Positions 1 through 5,690 of a DNA stretch of 6,295 bases are shown here, in pieces. The position numbers were made by a program, and so were the translations under genes. Origin of the DNA: CAYGTK01 sp964352775 (GTDB lineage: Bacteria; Bacteroidota; Bacteroidia; Chitinophagales; CAIOSU01); contig CAYGTK010000222.1 of NCBI GenBank assembly GCA_964352775.1, forward strand, positions 1 to 6,295. Direction: 5' to 3'. A model generated the notes under the pieces. It saw nothing but the letters and a program-made list of their open reading frames with translations. It made no database searches and had not been told where the DNA came from. Within the stretch, counting starts at the first letter, position 1. Every line of letters starts with the position of its first letter.

Positions 1-815
1 GGGTTAGCCCTTAAAACAGTATTGAATACCCGTTGGGCTACGGTAGCACCTGCGGTGGCAGCGGTCATACTGGTTTGGGTGATGGTAAATACCTTTGAGG
101 TGGCTTCGTAAGTTTTCAGGCCAGTATCAAGAGCATCTACGGCATTCTCGGCAAACTCTATCTCTTTTTTAAAGTCTTTAAGACCTATACCTTCCACGAA
201 GCCTTTAAAGGTTTTAAGTGATGCAGCTGCACCGGAAATAGCCTTTTTTACCTCTGCCATGCTATACGATGCCGAACTACTGCTGCTTGCCAGCTTTTTC
301 TCCCAACCTGCAATAGAAGTGGTCGTTTTTTTTATCTGCGCTTGTAAGTCTTTGTATGCCTCTCTTCCTTTTTCGGTGGCTATGTTAGCCTCGTTCTGTG
401 CGTTGAGTAAGGCCTCTTTACGCGCTTTAAGATCACCAAGGGTAACTACTTGTTCATCTAAAATGGCCTTTAACTCACTTGAAGAATCCACTAATTTATT
501 CTCAACATCCTGTAGCTGTAACTTTTCTTGCGCTAGTGCAGTAGTAGCTTTCTCTGCGTCGGCTATTATTTTTGCTTGCTCTTCTCGCTCTTTGTTTACC
601 TGTTTCAAGGCATCTCTTTGTTTCTGGTCGCCTTTAATAGCGGCAATGGCCTTTTTATTCAATTTTTCAAGTGCCTTCTCGGCTCTACTTGCTTCTTTGG
701 CATAGTTAGCCGTAGCATCGGCATTTAGCTTAAGTAAGGTCTGTACTTTACCTAATTCACTAAATGTTTTTTCATGGCCTTCCAGCTTTAGCTTAAATAT
801 CAAGTCGTTTTCCAT
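1..815 (-). CDS. Phage tail tape measure protein, N-terminal part (runs off left edge)
   Basis: Starts at the ATG whose complement is at 813-815 and stays open for 271 codons to the left edge, where the next codon begins CC (Pro). Residues about 34-172 are a long charged coiled coil rich in A, E, K and Q. Residues 173-183 are a serine-rich break, and helical, increasingly hydrophobic sequence follows. Residues 250-271 plus the Pro (T-A-A-T-A-G-A-T-V-A-Q-R-V-F-N, then L-R-A-N-P) resemble the 'AQxxxNxxxxANP' stretch often seen where the coiled coil of tape measure proteins gives way to the hydrophobic region. Such proteins set tail length and leave the tail during DNA injection. Most of the protein lies outside the window, so total length is unknown. 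The plus-strand ORF at 259-705 is its antisense shadow. A generic coiled-coil protein is the main alternative, but the chaperone at 3763-4580 favours a phage tail. Confidence 0.8.
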   Translation of the reverse strand, partial: MENDLIFKLKLEGHEKTFSELGKVQTLLKLNADATANYAKEASRAEKALEKLNKKAIAAIKGDQKQRDALKQVNKEREEQAKIIADAEKATTALAQEKLQLQDVENKLVDSSSELKAILDEQVVTLGDLKARKEALLNAQNEANIATEKGREAYKDLQAQIKKTTTSIAGWEKKLASSSSSASYSMAEVKKAISGAAASLKTFKGFVEGIGLKDFKKEIEFAENAVDALDTGLKTYEATSKVFTITQTSMTAATAGATVAQRVFNTVLRAN

Positions 816-858
816 AGTCAGTTATTTTCGGATTTGGCGGGAAGGTATTTGCATATAA

Positions 859-889
859 TTTGGCGTTGCGAAATAATCAGATATTTTAG
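859..889 (+). promoter_or_regulatory. Candidate Bacteroidota-type promoter for the tandem lipoprotein pair
   Basis: TTTG (859-862), 19 bases, then TATTTTAG (882-889), a 7-of-8 match to TAnnTTTG. The start codon at 917 would have a leader of roughly 20 bases. The -33 element lies in the second copy of an 8-base direct repeat, ATTTGGCG, at 832-839 and 858-865, which could be a binding site but may be chance. No equally good site was found on the minus strand for the tape measure gene in this 101-base divergent gap. Confidence 0.45.
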
Positions 890-916
890 CGGCAACATTC
901 AACAAAAGCCTAAGCC

Positions 917-1993
917 ATGCGGTACCCATTACTACTTATTTTATTTGTCTTTTTTATAAGTAGCTGTAGCCAACCCTATCCCGATATTAAAGATGAGACG
1001 GTAAGGAAGCAGTTTTTGGATAATGGCTATGAGAACCTGGCCCTATTATATGCTGCCGATGGCGAGCTGTGTTACATTGGGCAGAAAGTGGATAGGCCTA
1101 GTGTGTTGCGGTTGGTTTGGGTGCTTGATAATGCTAAGCTGAAGTCGTTTCCCGTTAATAAAGATCTGACCTTGTTGCGGTTTACTACTAGTGATAAAAG
1201 TACGATTGACTTGCGAACGAAAAATTCACGTATAGCAGTAGCCAGTCAAAACGAGACGCAGGCGTATTTAATATACGATGGGTTTATACCAAATAATACT
1301 CTAGAAAATTACTCTAGTGCAATTAAAGAGTTTTCGAAAATATACTTTGCATCGAAGGATGAAGGGGTAATTACTGACACGCATATTGTGGGGAATACAA
1401 ATTATTTTAGGGATAATCCCCCTTCAAGCTTACCCGAGTCATTTCTGGAACAGAATCCCACTAAAAGAGCACTGTTGGATGTTGATGAATTAGTTGATGG
1501 TAAGGTTTACGAGCGCTATACCAATCTGCCTTTTCCTATAGAACTAGATAGTTTTTTGGCGATAATTAAGGATAGAGACGATTTGGTGTTTAGGAATAAA
1601 ACAAATGAGGGGTCGTACTTTAAAGTGGGTGATAATTATGGTGGGGCATTTGACTCTTATATACTTACAAAAGCAGGTAAAACAGATTCAAACATTGTTA
1701 TTTTCATGTACGAATACTACGAGATAGGGCTAAATCAAGACACTACATTTACAAATACTGTATTTGATAAGGTAGTGAACGAATTACAAGAGGAACTCAA
1801 CATGATTCCCAACGACTACATGGTAGACACATTAGGCGGAAATGATACCACAAAGGTAAGATTTGCTAGAGATGGTATAAGATATTACGTATCGAAAGAT
1901 GGACCAATTGTATCAGTCGTACAGACTCCACTGTCTTTAGATAAAAAGAGACTACTGGCGGTAAAGGATAGTATAGCCGCATTGCCACAATAA
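917..1993 (+). CDS. Predicted lipoprotein, first of a tandem paralogous pair
   Basis: A 358-residue protein with a lipoprotein signal: M-R-Y, a hydrophobic stretch at residues 4-14, then S-S-C with the lipidated Cys at 17, followed by S-Q-P-Y-P-D. The mature protein should be anchored in the envelope. Residues 15-89 are about 87% identical (65 of 75) to the next gene's product; the rest is clearly homologous but far more diverged. Shared landmarks are Y-D-G-[FY]-I-P-N, an I-V-G, an N/H-P-P, a [DE]-G-[IV]-R-Y-x-V-x-K near the end, and the terminal A-L-P-Q. I do not recognise the family and no catalytic motif stands out. The reading frame is intact and ends in tandem stops TAA TAG. The next gene starts 5 bases later, so the two are almost certainly co-transcribed. 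It is divergent from the tape measure gene. The ATG is supported by the signal peptide directly behind it. Confidence 0.85.
   Translation: MRYPLLLILFVFFISSCSQPYPDIKDETVRKQFLDNGYENLALLYAADGELCYIGQKVDRPSVLRLVWVLDNAKLKSFPVNKDLTLLRFTTSDKSTIDLRTKNSRIAVASQNETQAYLIYDGFIPNNTLENYSSAIKEFSKIYFASKDEGVITDTHIVGNTNYFRDNPPSSLPESFLEQNPTKRALLDVDELVDGKVYERYTNLPFPIELDSFLAIIKDRDDLVFRNKTNEGSYFKVGDNYGGAFDSYILTKAGKTDSNIVIFMYEYYEIGLNQDTTFTNTVFDKVVNELQEELNMIPNDYMVDTLGGNDTTKVRFARDGIRYYVSKDGPIVSVVQTPLSLDKKRLLAVKDSIAALPQ
959..1183 (+). repeat. Duplicated N-terminal lipoprotein module, copy 1
   Basis: Codons 15-89 of the first lipoprotein gene. The matching segment is at 2041-2265. The two align without gaps, differ at only 10 of 75 residues, and share exact DNA runs of 20 and 25 bases, so many silent positions are conserved. 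Similarity drops sharply after the copy ends. Confidence 0.85.
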
Positions 1994-1998
1994 TAGTT

Positions 1999-3078
1999 AT
2001 GAAATACGTAATAAAATTTTTCCTATTAACCCTAGTAGTAAGCAGCTGTAGCCAGCCCTATCCTGATGTAACAGATGAGACGGTACGCCAGCAGTTTTTA
2101 GATAATAACTACGAGAACTTGGCCCTTCTTTATGCTGCCGAGGGCGAGCTGTGTTACATTGGCCAGAAGGTGGGTAAGCCGAGTGTGTTACGATTTGTAT
2201 GGGTGCTTGATAATGCTAATTTGAAGTCGTTTCCCGTTAATAAAGACCTGACCCTACTGTGGTTTTCAACCAACGATGGAGGCACTACAGATGTTGGGTC
2301 AAACAATGCCACGATAAGTGTTACAGGCCAAAACGAACTACAAACCTATTTGAAATACGACGGCTACATCCCCAATATTTCAATGGATGCTTACCAGGAT
2401 AAACTAAGTAGCATAGCGCTAATGTATGCTGACATAGCAACTAAAGAGGTAGTTGAGTTATCACGCATAGTAGGCAAAGCAGATCATTTTGTTCAACATC
2501 CACCAGCAAAGCTTAACGATGGCGCAAACAAACCAAGTTTGAAGGATATGTATATCCAAATGGTAGATGCTATTGCAGATATAACTGCTTATGATGTTAC
2601 TACGGGATTGCCACTAATGATATCAGATAAAAGATTGAAGCAAATAGTAAATGAAGAACGAGATGATATAGACTTTGTAGGCTTTAACAAAACAACAGTA
2701 CAACTATCGAAACCAGTTGAAGACCAACCATATGGCGACCTTATCATATTGGGAGTGGCAGGGCTAAAAGCTGATACTATTGTGATAATCAAATACAACT
2801 CTTACTACCTATTTGATAATGACGACTGTAGGTTTTGCAGCTTACTGCATACCAAAGTAAAAGATGAGTTTGAAGAGCAGATGGGTTTGAAGCCGGCCGA
2901 GTTTTTTGCAGAAGTAGAAGCCAACTACGATACTATCAGTTGGAACTACATAAATGAGGGGGTAAGGTATATTGTTCAAAAGGGAAGCAGCTCTGTTTTT
3001 GTGTCTACAGAGTCGCTAAAATTTTATGAAAGATCGCTCATGGAAAAGTTAGATAGTCTGAACGCTTTGCCGCAGTAA
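1999..3078 (+). CDS. Predicted lipoprotein, second of a tandem paralogous pair
   Basis: A 359-residue paralogue of the preceding product. Its signal peptide has a hydrophobic stretch at residues 4-14 and lipobox S-S-C with Cys at 17, then the same S-Q-P-Y-P-D. Residues 15-89 are nearly identical to the neighbour; residues 90-350 are homologous but diverged; the C-terminus ends L-D-S-L-N-A-L-P-Q against D-S-I-A-A-L-P-Q in the neighbour. It has a C-x-x-C pair (Cys277 and Cys280, in D-D-C-R-F-C-S) that the paralogue lacks, which could be a disulfide or metal site in the mature envelope protein. It starts 5 bases after the first gene's TAA and has no promoter of its own that I can see, so it looks like the distal gene of a two-gene operon. 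Function is unknown. The minus-strand ORF at 2589-2798 inside it is a shadow. Confidence 0.85.
   Translation: MKYVIKFFLLTLVVSSCSQPYPDVTDETVRQQFLDNNYENLALLYAAEGELCYIGQKVGKPSVLRFVWVLDNANLKSFPVNKDLTLLWFSTNDGGTTDVGSNNATISVTGQNELQTYLKYDGYIPNISMDAYQDKLSSIALMYADIATKEVVELSRIVGKADHFVQHPPAKLNDGANKPSLKDMYIQMVDAIADITAYDVTTGLPLMISDKRLKQIVNEERDDIDFVGFNKTTVQLSKPVEDQPYGDLIILGVAGLKADTIVIIKYNSYYLFDNDDCRFCSLLHTKVKDEFEEQMGLKPAEFFAEVEANYDTISWNYINEGVRYIVQKGSSSVFVSTESLKFYERSLMEKLDSLNALPQ
2041..2265 (+). repeat. Duplicated N-terminal lipoprotein module, copy 2
   Basis: Codons 15-89 of the second lipoprotein gene, matching 959-1183. The longest shared exact run covers the 25 bases encoding the end of L-K-S-F-P-V-N-K-D. 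Another run of 20 bases covers G-E-L-C-Y-I-G. Confidence 0.85.
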
Positions 3079-3190
3079 AAGATGGTGTACAGGTTCTTAA
3101 CCAAGGAGCTACTTACTTTTTTATATCTCACCTAAATTGAGTGTTGCACTTGAACTATTAAGTATCGCAGATGATCGATGTGTGGAATTG

Positions 3191-3210
3191 AAGGAGCTTC
3201 CTTAAATTTG
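3191..3210 (+). promoter_or_regulatory. Near-leaderless promoter with small inverted repeat before the third lipoprotein gene
   Basis: TAAATTTG at 3203-3210 is a perfect TAnnTTTG box. It ends only 4 bases before the ATG at 3215, so transcription would start at or beside the start codon. A weak -33 match (TGTG, 3181-3184) lies 18 bases upstream. The inverted repeat AAGGA-GCT-TCCTT (3191-3203) fills much of the spacer and touches the box, a plausible operator position. The rest of the gap from 3079 to 3190 holds no ORF; it has a short GGTT/AACC hairpin at 3092-3102 but no convincing terminator. Confidence 0.5.
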
Positions 3211-3214
3211 AGCT

Positions 3215-3757
3215 ATGCGTTTTTTTACTGCACTCTTTATAAGTTTATTGCTCTTATCAGCCTGTAACAGTGGTGAGGCCGATAAGTCTATAAAAGAGAT
3301 AGTACTCGCCAAACGCCCTCCAGGCGACACCACCATCCTCAACTACCGCCTAGGTATGGATGTGGAAGAAATGCGCATACACACAGCTCGACTATTGCAG
3401 CAGAAGGAGATAGCTAAGCGCTACGTATTTAGCGCACAGAACCTACCTGCTGTAGACTTCTATTTGCCAGGGAGTGATTCATTGAAGATCACCACTTATT
3501 TCATATTAGAGAATGAGCAAACCTTGCGCACTCTTGATTGCAAGCTGTCGCTAGTTTTTGTAACAGAAGAAGAATTGCTAGACAACTACGCACAGCTGCT
3601 TACCTACTTTACAAAACTACACGGCCCACCTCACGAAGTAACCGACCAAGGAAGCAGCTATAAGCGCCATACCTGGAAAGGGGAAGGCACTATGCTAATG
3701 CTTTTATTAGATAAAAATGTAGGGGTCACTTTCCGTTACTTGACTCGCAAAAAGTAG
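3215..3757 (+). CDS. Predicted small lipoprotein, unrelated to the tandem pair
   Basis: A 180-residue protein with a clear lipoprotein signal: M-R-F-F, a hydrophobic run at residues 5-14, lipobox L-S-A-C with Cys at 17, then a polar N-S-G-E-A-D-K stretch. The mature part has Y-R-L-G-M-D-V-E-E-M at residues 44-53, then alternating beta-type segments, then L-L-T-Y-F-T-K-L-H-G-P-P at 128-139 and H-T-W-K-G at 152-156. The 'LG-M-x-x-E-E' start and 'L-x-x-x-[YH]-G-x-P ... W' end recall small Bacteroidota lipoproteins of unknown function; this resemblance is from memory. I assign no activity. It has its own candidate promoter. Its TAG ends 5 bases from the stop of the convergent tail chaperone frame, leaving no room for a conventional terminator between them. 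It shares no sequence with the two lipoproteins upstream beyond the signal peptide pattern. Confidence 0.8.
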   Translation: MRFFTALFISLLLLSACNSGEADKSIKEIVLAKRPPGDTTILNYRLGMDVEEMRIHTARLLQQKEIAKRYVFSAQNLPAVDFYLPGSDSLKITTYFILENEQTLRTLDCKLSLVFVTEEELLDNYAQLLTYFTKLHGPPHEVTDQGSSYKRHTWKGEGTMLMLLLDKNVGVTFRYLTRKK

Positions 3758-3762
3758 GGCTG

Positions 3763-4580
3763 CTATCTGCGGCTTCGTTTTATTGATTCCTCGTGTAGGC
3801 GATGCTCAAATTGCTGCTCTTCTTTCTTCCGCATCAAGAATTGAAATACCGTTAGCGATGGCATAGCTTTTATAGTTTCAAAGTGCTGTAGCTTGCCATC
3901 GGCGGCGGTGTATAGTAGGTTGTACCAGCCAAATCGGTTAAGCCTATCTATGCCTGCGCTTGCAGCTTTGGCATCGGTACTTCCGCTGAAGAGGGGCTTA
4001 TAGCCTTTGTGTAAATACTGGCGCAACTGGCCAAAAAAAAATAGCAATTCAGTGCCGTACTTACTGGTAGCCGCTTAAACAGGTCGCCACGTTCGGTAAT
4101 ATCTACTTTACCACTTACATCACCTTTTTTTAAGTACATCGATGCTAGCACGTAGGGGATCATATCATGCTTACCCTCAGCCAATTGTTCCAGCTGTAGG
4201 GCTTCCAATACCTGTCCAAAAGTGGCTTTACCCATGGGTATGGTGTCCTTTATAGCTTTAAGATCGGCTGGTGCGTAGTAGTGTTCGCCTTGCAGCTCAA
4301 ATACCTTTTGTGCACAGGGTTCAGGTACTTGGGTATGCTCTTGTATAGTGGTGAAAAGCCCCAGCACCATATCGGCATCCTTATCGTGTATGGTGGTCCA
4401 GTCGGTCCAGAAGCAAACTATCTGCTCCACGTATTCGGGATAGGTCTGCAAAATATCCAACACCGTAGGCGACTCTTCTGGGAACAACTCTTTCAGCTTA
4501 GGCTCCAGCTTTTCTAGCAGGTTCAAGTAATCAATAAATTGGCCGAGGCTAACTCGGCTAAGGTCAATTGTAGGCAACAT
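3763..4580 (-). CDS. Phage tail assembly chaperone, G-T fusion product by predicted -1 frameshift
   Basis: This is the 272-residue product predicted if ribosomes slip back one base at the T-run (minus strand 4041-4033). It joins residues 1-182 of the upstream frame to a 90-residue extension read from 4035 down to the TAG at 3763-3765. The extension is strongly protein-like: a basic start (G-Q-L-R-Q-Y-L-H-K-G), then G-W-Y-N-L-L-Y at about 218-224, a helical stretch, and a charged tail ending R-S-R-R. In lambda and many other tailed phages, G and GT chaperone forms made by -1 frameshifting bind the tape measure protein during tail assembly, and the gene precedes the tape measure gene. The T frame has no ATG: upstream it closes at a TAA 26 codons before the run, and its only start candidate is a TTG at 4047. 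Alternatives are RNA polymerase slippage, a real disabling one-base deletion, or a sequencing error in the homopolymer. Confidence 0.65.
3948..4580 (-). CDS. Phage tail assembly chaperone, G-like unshifted product
   Basis: The zero-frame ORF encodes 210 residues from the ATG whose complement is at 4578-4580. The first 182 look like an ordinary soluble helical protein: a short N-terminal segment with S-L-G-Q-F-I-D-Y (residues 11-18), a central region with V-C-F-W-T-D-W (55-61), then a helical part with I-P-Y-V-L-A-S-M-Y (141-149) and E-R-G-D-L-F-K-R-L-P-V (163-173). A short position-setting segment near the N-terminus, followed much later by 'LF-x-x-LP' leading into aromatic residues, is how I remember chaperones upstream of Bacteroidota tape measure genes. 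The last 28 residues, after the T-run, are rich in S, A and P and look like out-of-frame translation. The identity rests on layout and resemblance, not on a search. The plus-strand ORF at 4281-4517 is a shadow. Confidence 0.65.
   Translation of the reverse strand: MLPTIDLSRVSLGQFIDYLNLLEKLEPKLKELFPEESPTVLDILQTYPEYVEQIVCFWTDWTTIHDKDADMVLGLFTTIQEHTQVPEPCAQKVFELQGEHYYAPADLKAIKDTIPMGKATFGQVLEALQLEQLAEGKHDMIPYVLASMYLKKGDVSGKVDITERGDLFKRLPVSTALNCYFFLASCASIYTKAISPSSAEVPMPKLQAQA
4032..4041 (-). other. Candidate -1 ribosomal slippery site in the tail chaperone gene
   Basis: On the minus strand the zero frame reads TAT TTT TTT TTG GCC. The heptamer T-TTT-TTG (4038 to 4032) fits X-XXY-YYZ, and a one-base backward slip gives TTT TTT GGC, exactly entering the downstream T frame. 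Nine consecutive Ts also permit polymerase slippage. I found no strong stimulatory structure: a TGGC/GCCA hairpin overlaps the site and a GGCT/AGCC hairpin lies at 3995-4005, about 26 bases downstream, both weak. Confidence 0.6.
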
Positions 4581-4585
4581 GTTAT

Positions 4586-4616
4586 TAGTATTTAGTAGGT
4601 AGTATATAGTAACTAG
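4586..4616. repeat. Heptameric tandem repeat TAGTAnn, four copies plus a partial
   Basis: TAGTA occurs at 4586, 4593, 4600 and 4607, exactly 7 bases apart, followed by TAG at 4614. The two spacer bases differ each time (TT, GG, TA, AC). The array begins 5 bases upstream of the chaperone start codon, which is on the opposite strand, where it reads as repeated TACTA. It lies where a promoter or ribosome entry region for that gene would be. Confidence 0.7.
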
Positions 4617-4642
4617 ATGGTGTTACTGGCGAGAATATCGCC
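4608..4642. promoter_or_regulatory. Two adjacent inverted repeats in the divergent intergenic region
   Basis: AGTAAC (4608-4613) pairs with GTTACT (4622-4627) across 8 bases. Directly beside it GGCGA (4628-4632) pairs with TCGCC (4638-4642) across 5 bases. They could form two hairpins in the leader of the minus-strand chaperone transcript, or be operator sites. Neither is followed by a T-run on either strand, so they are not intrinsic terminators. The first overlaps the end of the TAGTA repeat array. Confidence 0.35.
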
Positions 4643-4702
4643 TTGTTGGTAAGGCTAATTGTTTATTTGTGAAAGAAGGAAACCAGATGAGTTAATTATC
4701 TG

Positions 4703-4744
4703 TTTACATTTCCATGTTCATCTTATCTTAGTGGTTTAATAAAC
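4703..4744 (+). promoter_or_regulatory. Candidate promoter and small palindrome before the membrane-anchored protein
   Basis: TTTA (4703-4706), 17 bases, then TATCTTAG (4724-4731), a 7-of-8 match to TAnnTTTG, with the ATG 18 bases further on. The 11-base palindrome GTTTA-A-TAAAC at 4734-4744 covers the expected transcription start and could be a repressor site. Confidence 0.4.
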
Positions 4745-4749
4745 ACATT

Positions 4750-5502
4750 ATGCAAGTCTTTTTTGGAATCATGATTATCGTGTTGCTGGTACTACTAGCA
4801 TATACCTATTTGGAACCAAAGGGAAATGGCTCTGATTCTTTTGAAGAGGCCGAGGAGGTAGATAAGGAGCCAGCTAAAGAAAACGATGAGGAATTGTTGG
4901 AGGACGATGACGAGGCCCAAAGTTTAGCTGATGAATTGATTGCCGAAGCTTTTAAAGCTAAAACTGGAACGGCGACTGACGTGAAATCAATGGAAGGTAA
5001 AGAGGCGCTATTAGCCGAAATACCAGAAAAGGATAGAAACAGGCGCGGGACATCTTGGGTTTATTCTCAGAAAAATAGCCAAATGACGGACTTAACTACT
5101 TACGTAGCTAGCATAAATCCACTAAATGAGGTTCAGTTGGAGCATCCCTATCACGGTGGCACCCTTTTAACCCTTACCATTAAAGAAAATGCTGACCAGC
5201 TAGAGCTTCTGTTAAGCATACCCAATGGATTATTTGGAAGGATGGGTAACCATTCTATAGTAAACATAAGGTTTGATAACAACCAAACAAAGAGTTATAG
5301 TTTTGATTTGGGAACAAATGCATCATTAACCGAAATGCGCTTGGGTAAGGCAGAATTGCTCATTCAAAAAATGCGCTTGGCATCTAGTATGCGCATAGAA
5401 GTACCCTATTTTTCTCAACCGCCGAAGGTGAGTACGTTCTACATCAAAGGCCTACAATGGCCACCAGCAGGTTCGGGCTTGGTAAGGTGGGATATGATTT
5501 AG
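4750..5502 (+). CDS. Membrane-anchored protein with acidic linker and C-terminal beta-rich domain, function unknown
   Basis: A 250-residue protein. Residues 3-20 are one uncleaved transmembrane segment (no lipobox Cys, no obvious cleavage site). Residues 28-67 form a highly acidic linker with runs of E and D. A basic patch D-R-N-R-R-G at 95-100 precedes a domain at about 103-237: W-V-Y at 103-105, N-P-L-N-E-V-Q-L at 123-130, P-Y-H-G-G at 133-137, I-R-F-D at 173-176, M-R-I-E-V-P-Y at 214-220 and a closing G-L-Q-W at 234-237. That order of motifs (W-x-Y, then P-Y-x-G-G, then 'V-x-[VI]-[RK]-F-D', then 'I-E-V-x-[FY]', then 'G-L-x-W') is one I recall from uncharacterised proteins of proteobacterial accessory regions; I cannot name the family. 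The domain should face the periplasm or cytoplasm depending on anchor orientation. It is divergent from the tail chaperone gene and probably a single-gene unit. Confidence 0.8.
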   Translation: MQVFFGIMIIVLLVLLAYTYLEPKGNGSDSFEEAEEVDKEPAKENDEELLEDDDEAQSLADELIAEAFKAKTGTATDVKSMEGKEALLAEIPEKDRNRRGTSWVYSQKNSQMTDLTTYVASINPLNEVQLEHPYHGGTLLTLTIKENADQLELLLSIPNGLFGRMGNHSIVNIRFDNNQTKSYSFDLGTNASLTEMRLGKAELLIQKMRLASSMRIEVPYFSQPPKVSTFYIKGLQWPPAGSGLVRWDMI

Positions 5503-5690
5503 TGAGCGCATGTCTATATTTCCAAATCTATATAATCGGGTTTAAGCAGACTTTTTTTAGTTGAAGGAATAAATGCTACTTCTAATACTAGAATAAATTT
5601 AAACGCAATATTGACTGTGCTACCAGTTTTTTTTAACTGAAAATGAAGCCAGTGTTTGCTAATCATCATGAAGTGTTATCTTCATTATGT
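5503..5690. other. AT-rich intergenic spacer
   Basis: This 188-base spacer has no credible ORF in its upstream part. It contains a short direct repeat TCTATAT (5513-5519 and 5527-5533), long T-runs at 5552-5558 and around 5629-5636 with no convincing hairpin before them, and at its right end the promoter described at 5655-5684. Confidence 0.5.
5655..5684 (+). promoter_or_regulatory. Candidate promoter of the small basic lipoprotein gene
   Basis: TTTG (5655-5658), 18 bases, then TATCTTCA (5677-5684). The same spacing and identical -7 box occur before the gene at 6097. The box ends 6 bases before the ATG at 5691. It lies inside what would be coding sequence if the ATG at 5643 were used, so it argues for the later start. 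Confidence 0.5.

Noticed and set aside
259..705. Plus-strand ORF of 148 codons rich in S, F, A and L
   Set aside because: It lies wholly antisense to the tape measure coiled coil; its composition is what the complement of A/E/K/Q-rich codons gives.
2589..2798. Minus-strand ORF of 69 codons
   Set aside because: Antisense inside the second lipoprotein gene, with no protein-like features.
3092..3122. Intrinsic terminator after the tandem lipoprotein pair
   Set aside because: The GGTT/AACC stem is only 4 bases and the six-T run starts 14 bases after it, too far for a normal terminator.
3763..4047. Independent minus-strand gene starting at a TTG
   Set aside because: The start would be a TTG just before the T-run, with no start signal, and the frame continues the chaperone exactly after a -1 slip. 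It is treated as the T extension.
4281..4517. Plus-strand ORF of 78 codons
   Set aside because: Antisense to the chaperone frame, which has far better protein-like sequence.
4641..4654. CCTT/AAGG hairpin beside the GGCGA/TCGCC hairpin
   Set aside because: A 4-base stem with a 6-base loop is expected by chance in a region this size.
5643..5690. N-terminal extension of the small lipoprotein
   Set aside because: It is polar, would displace the signal peptide and overlaps the likely promoter.
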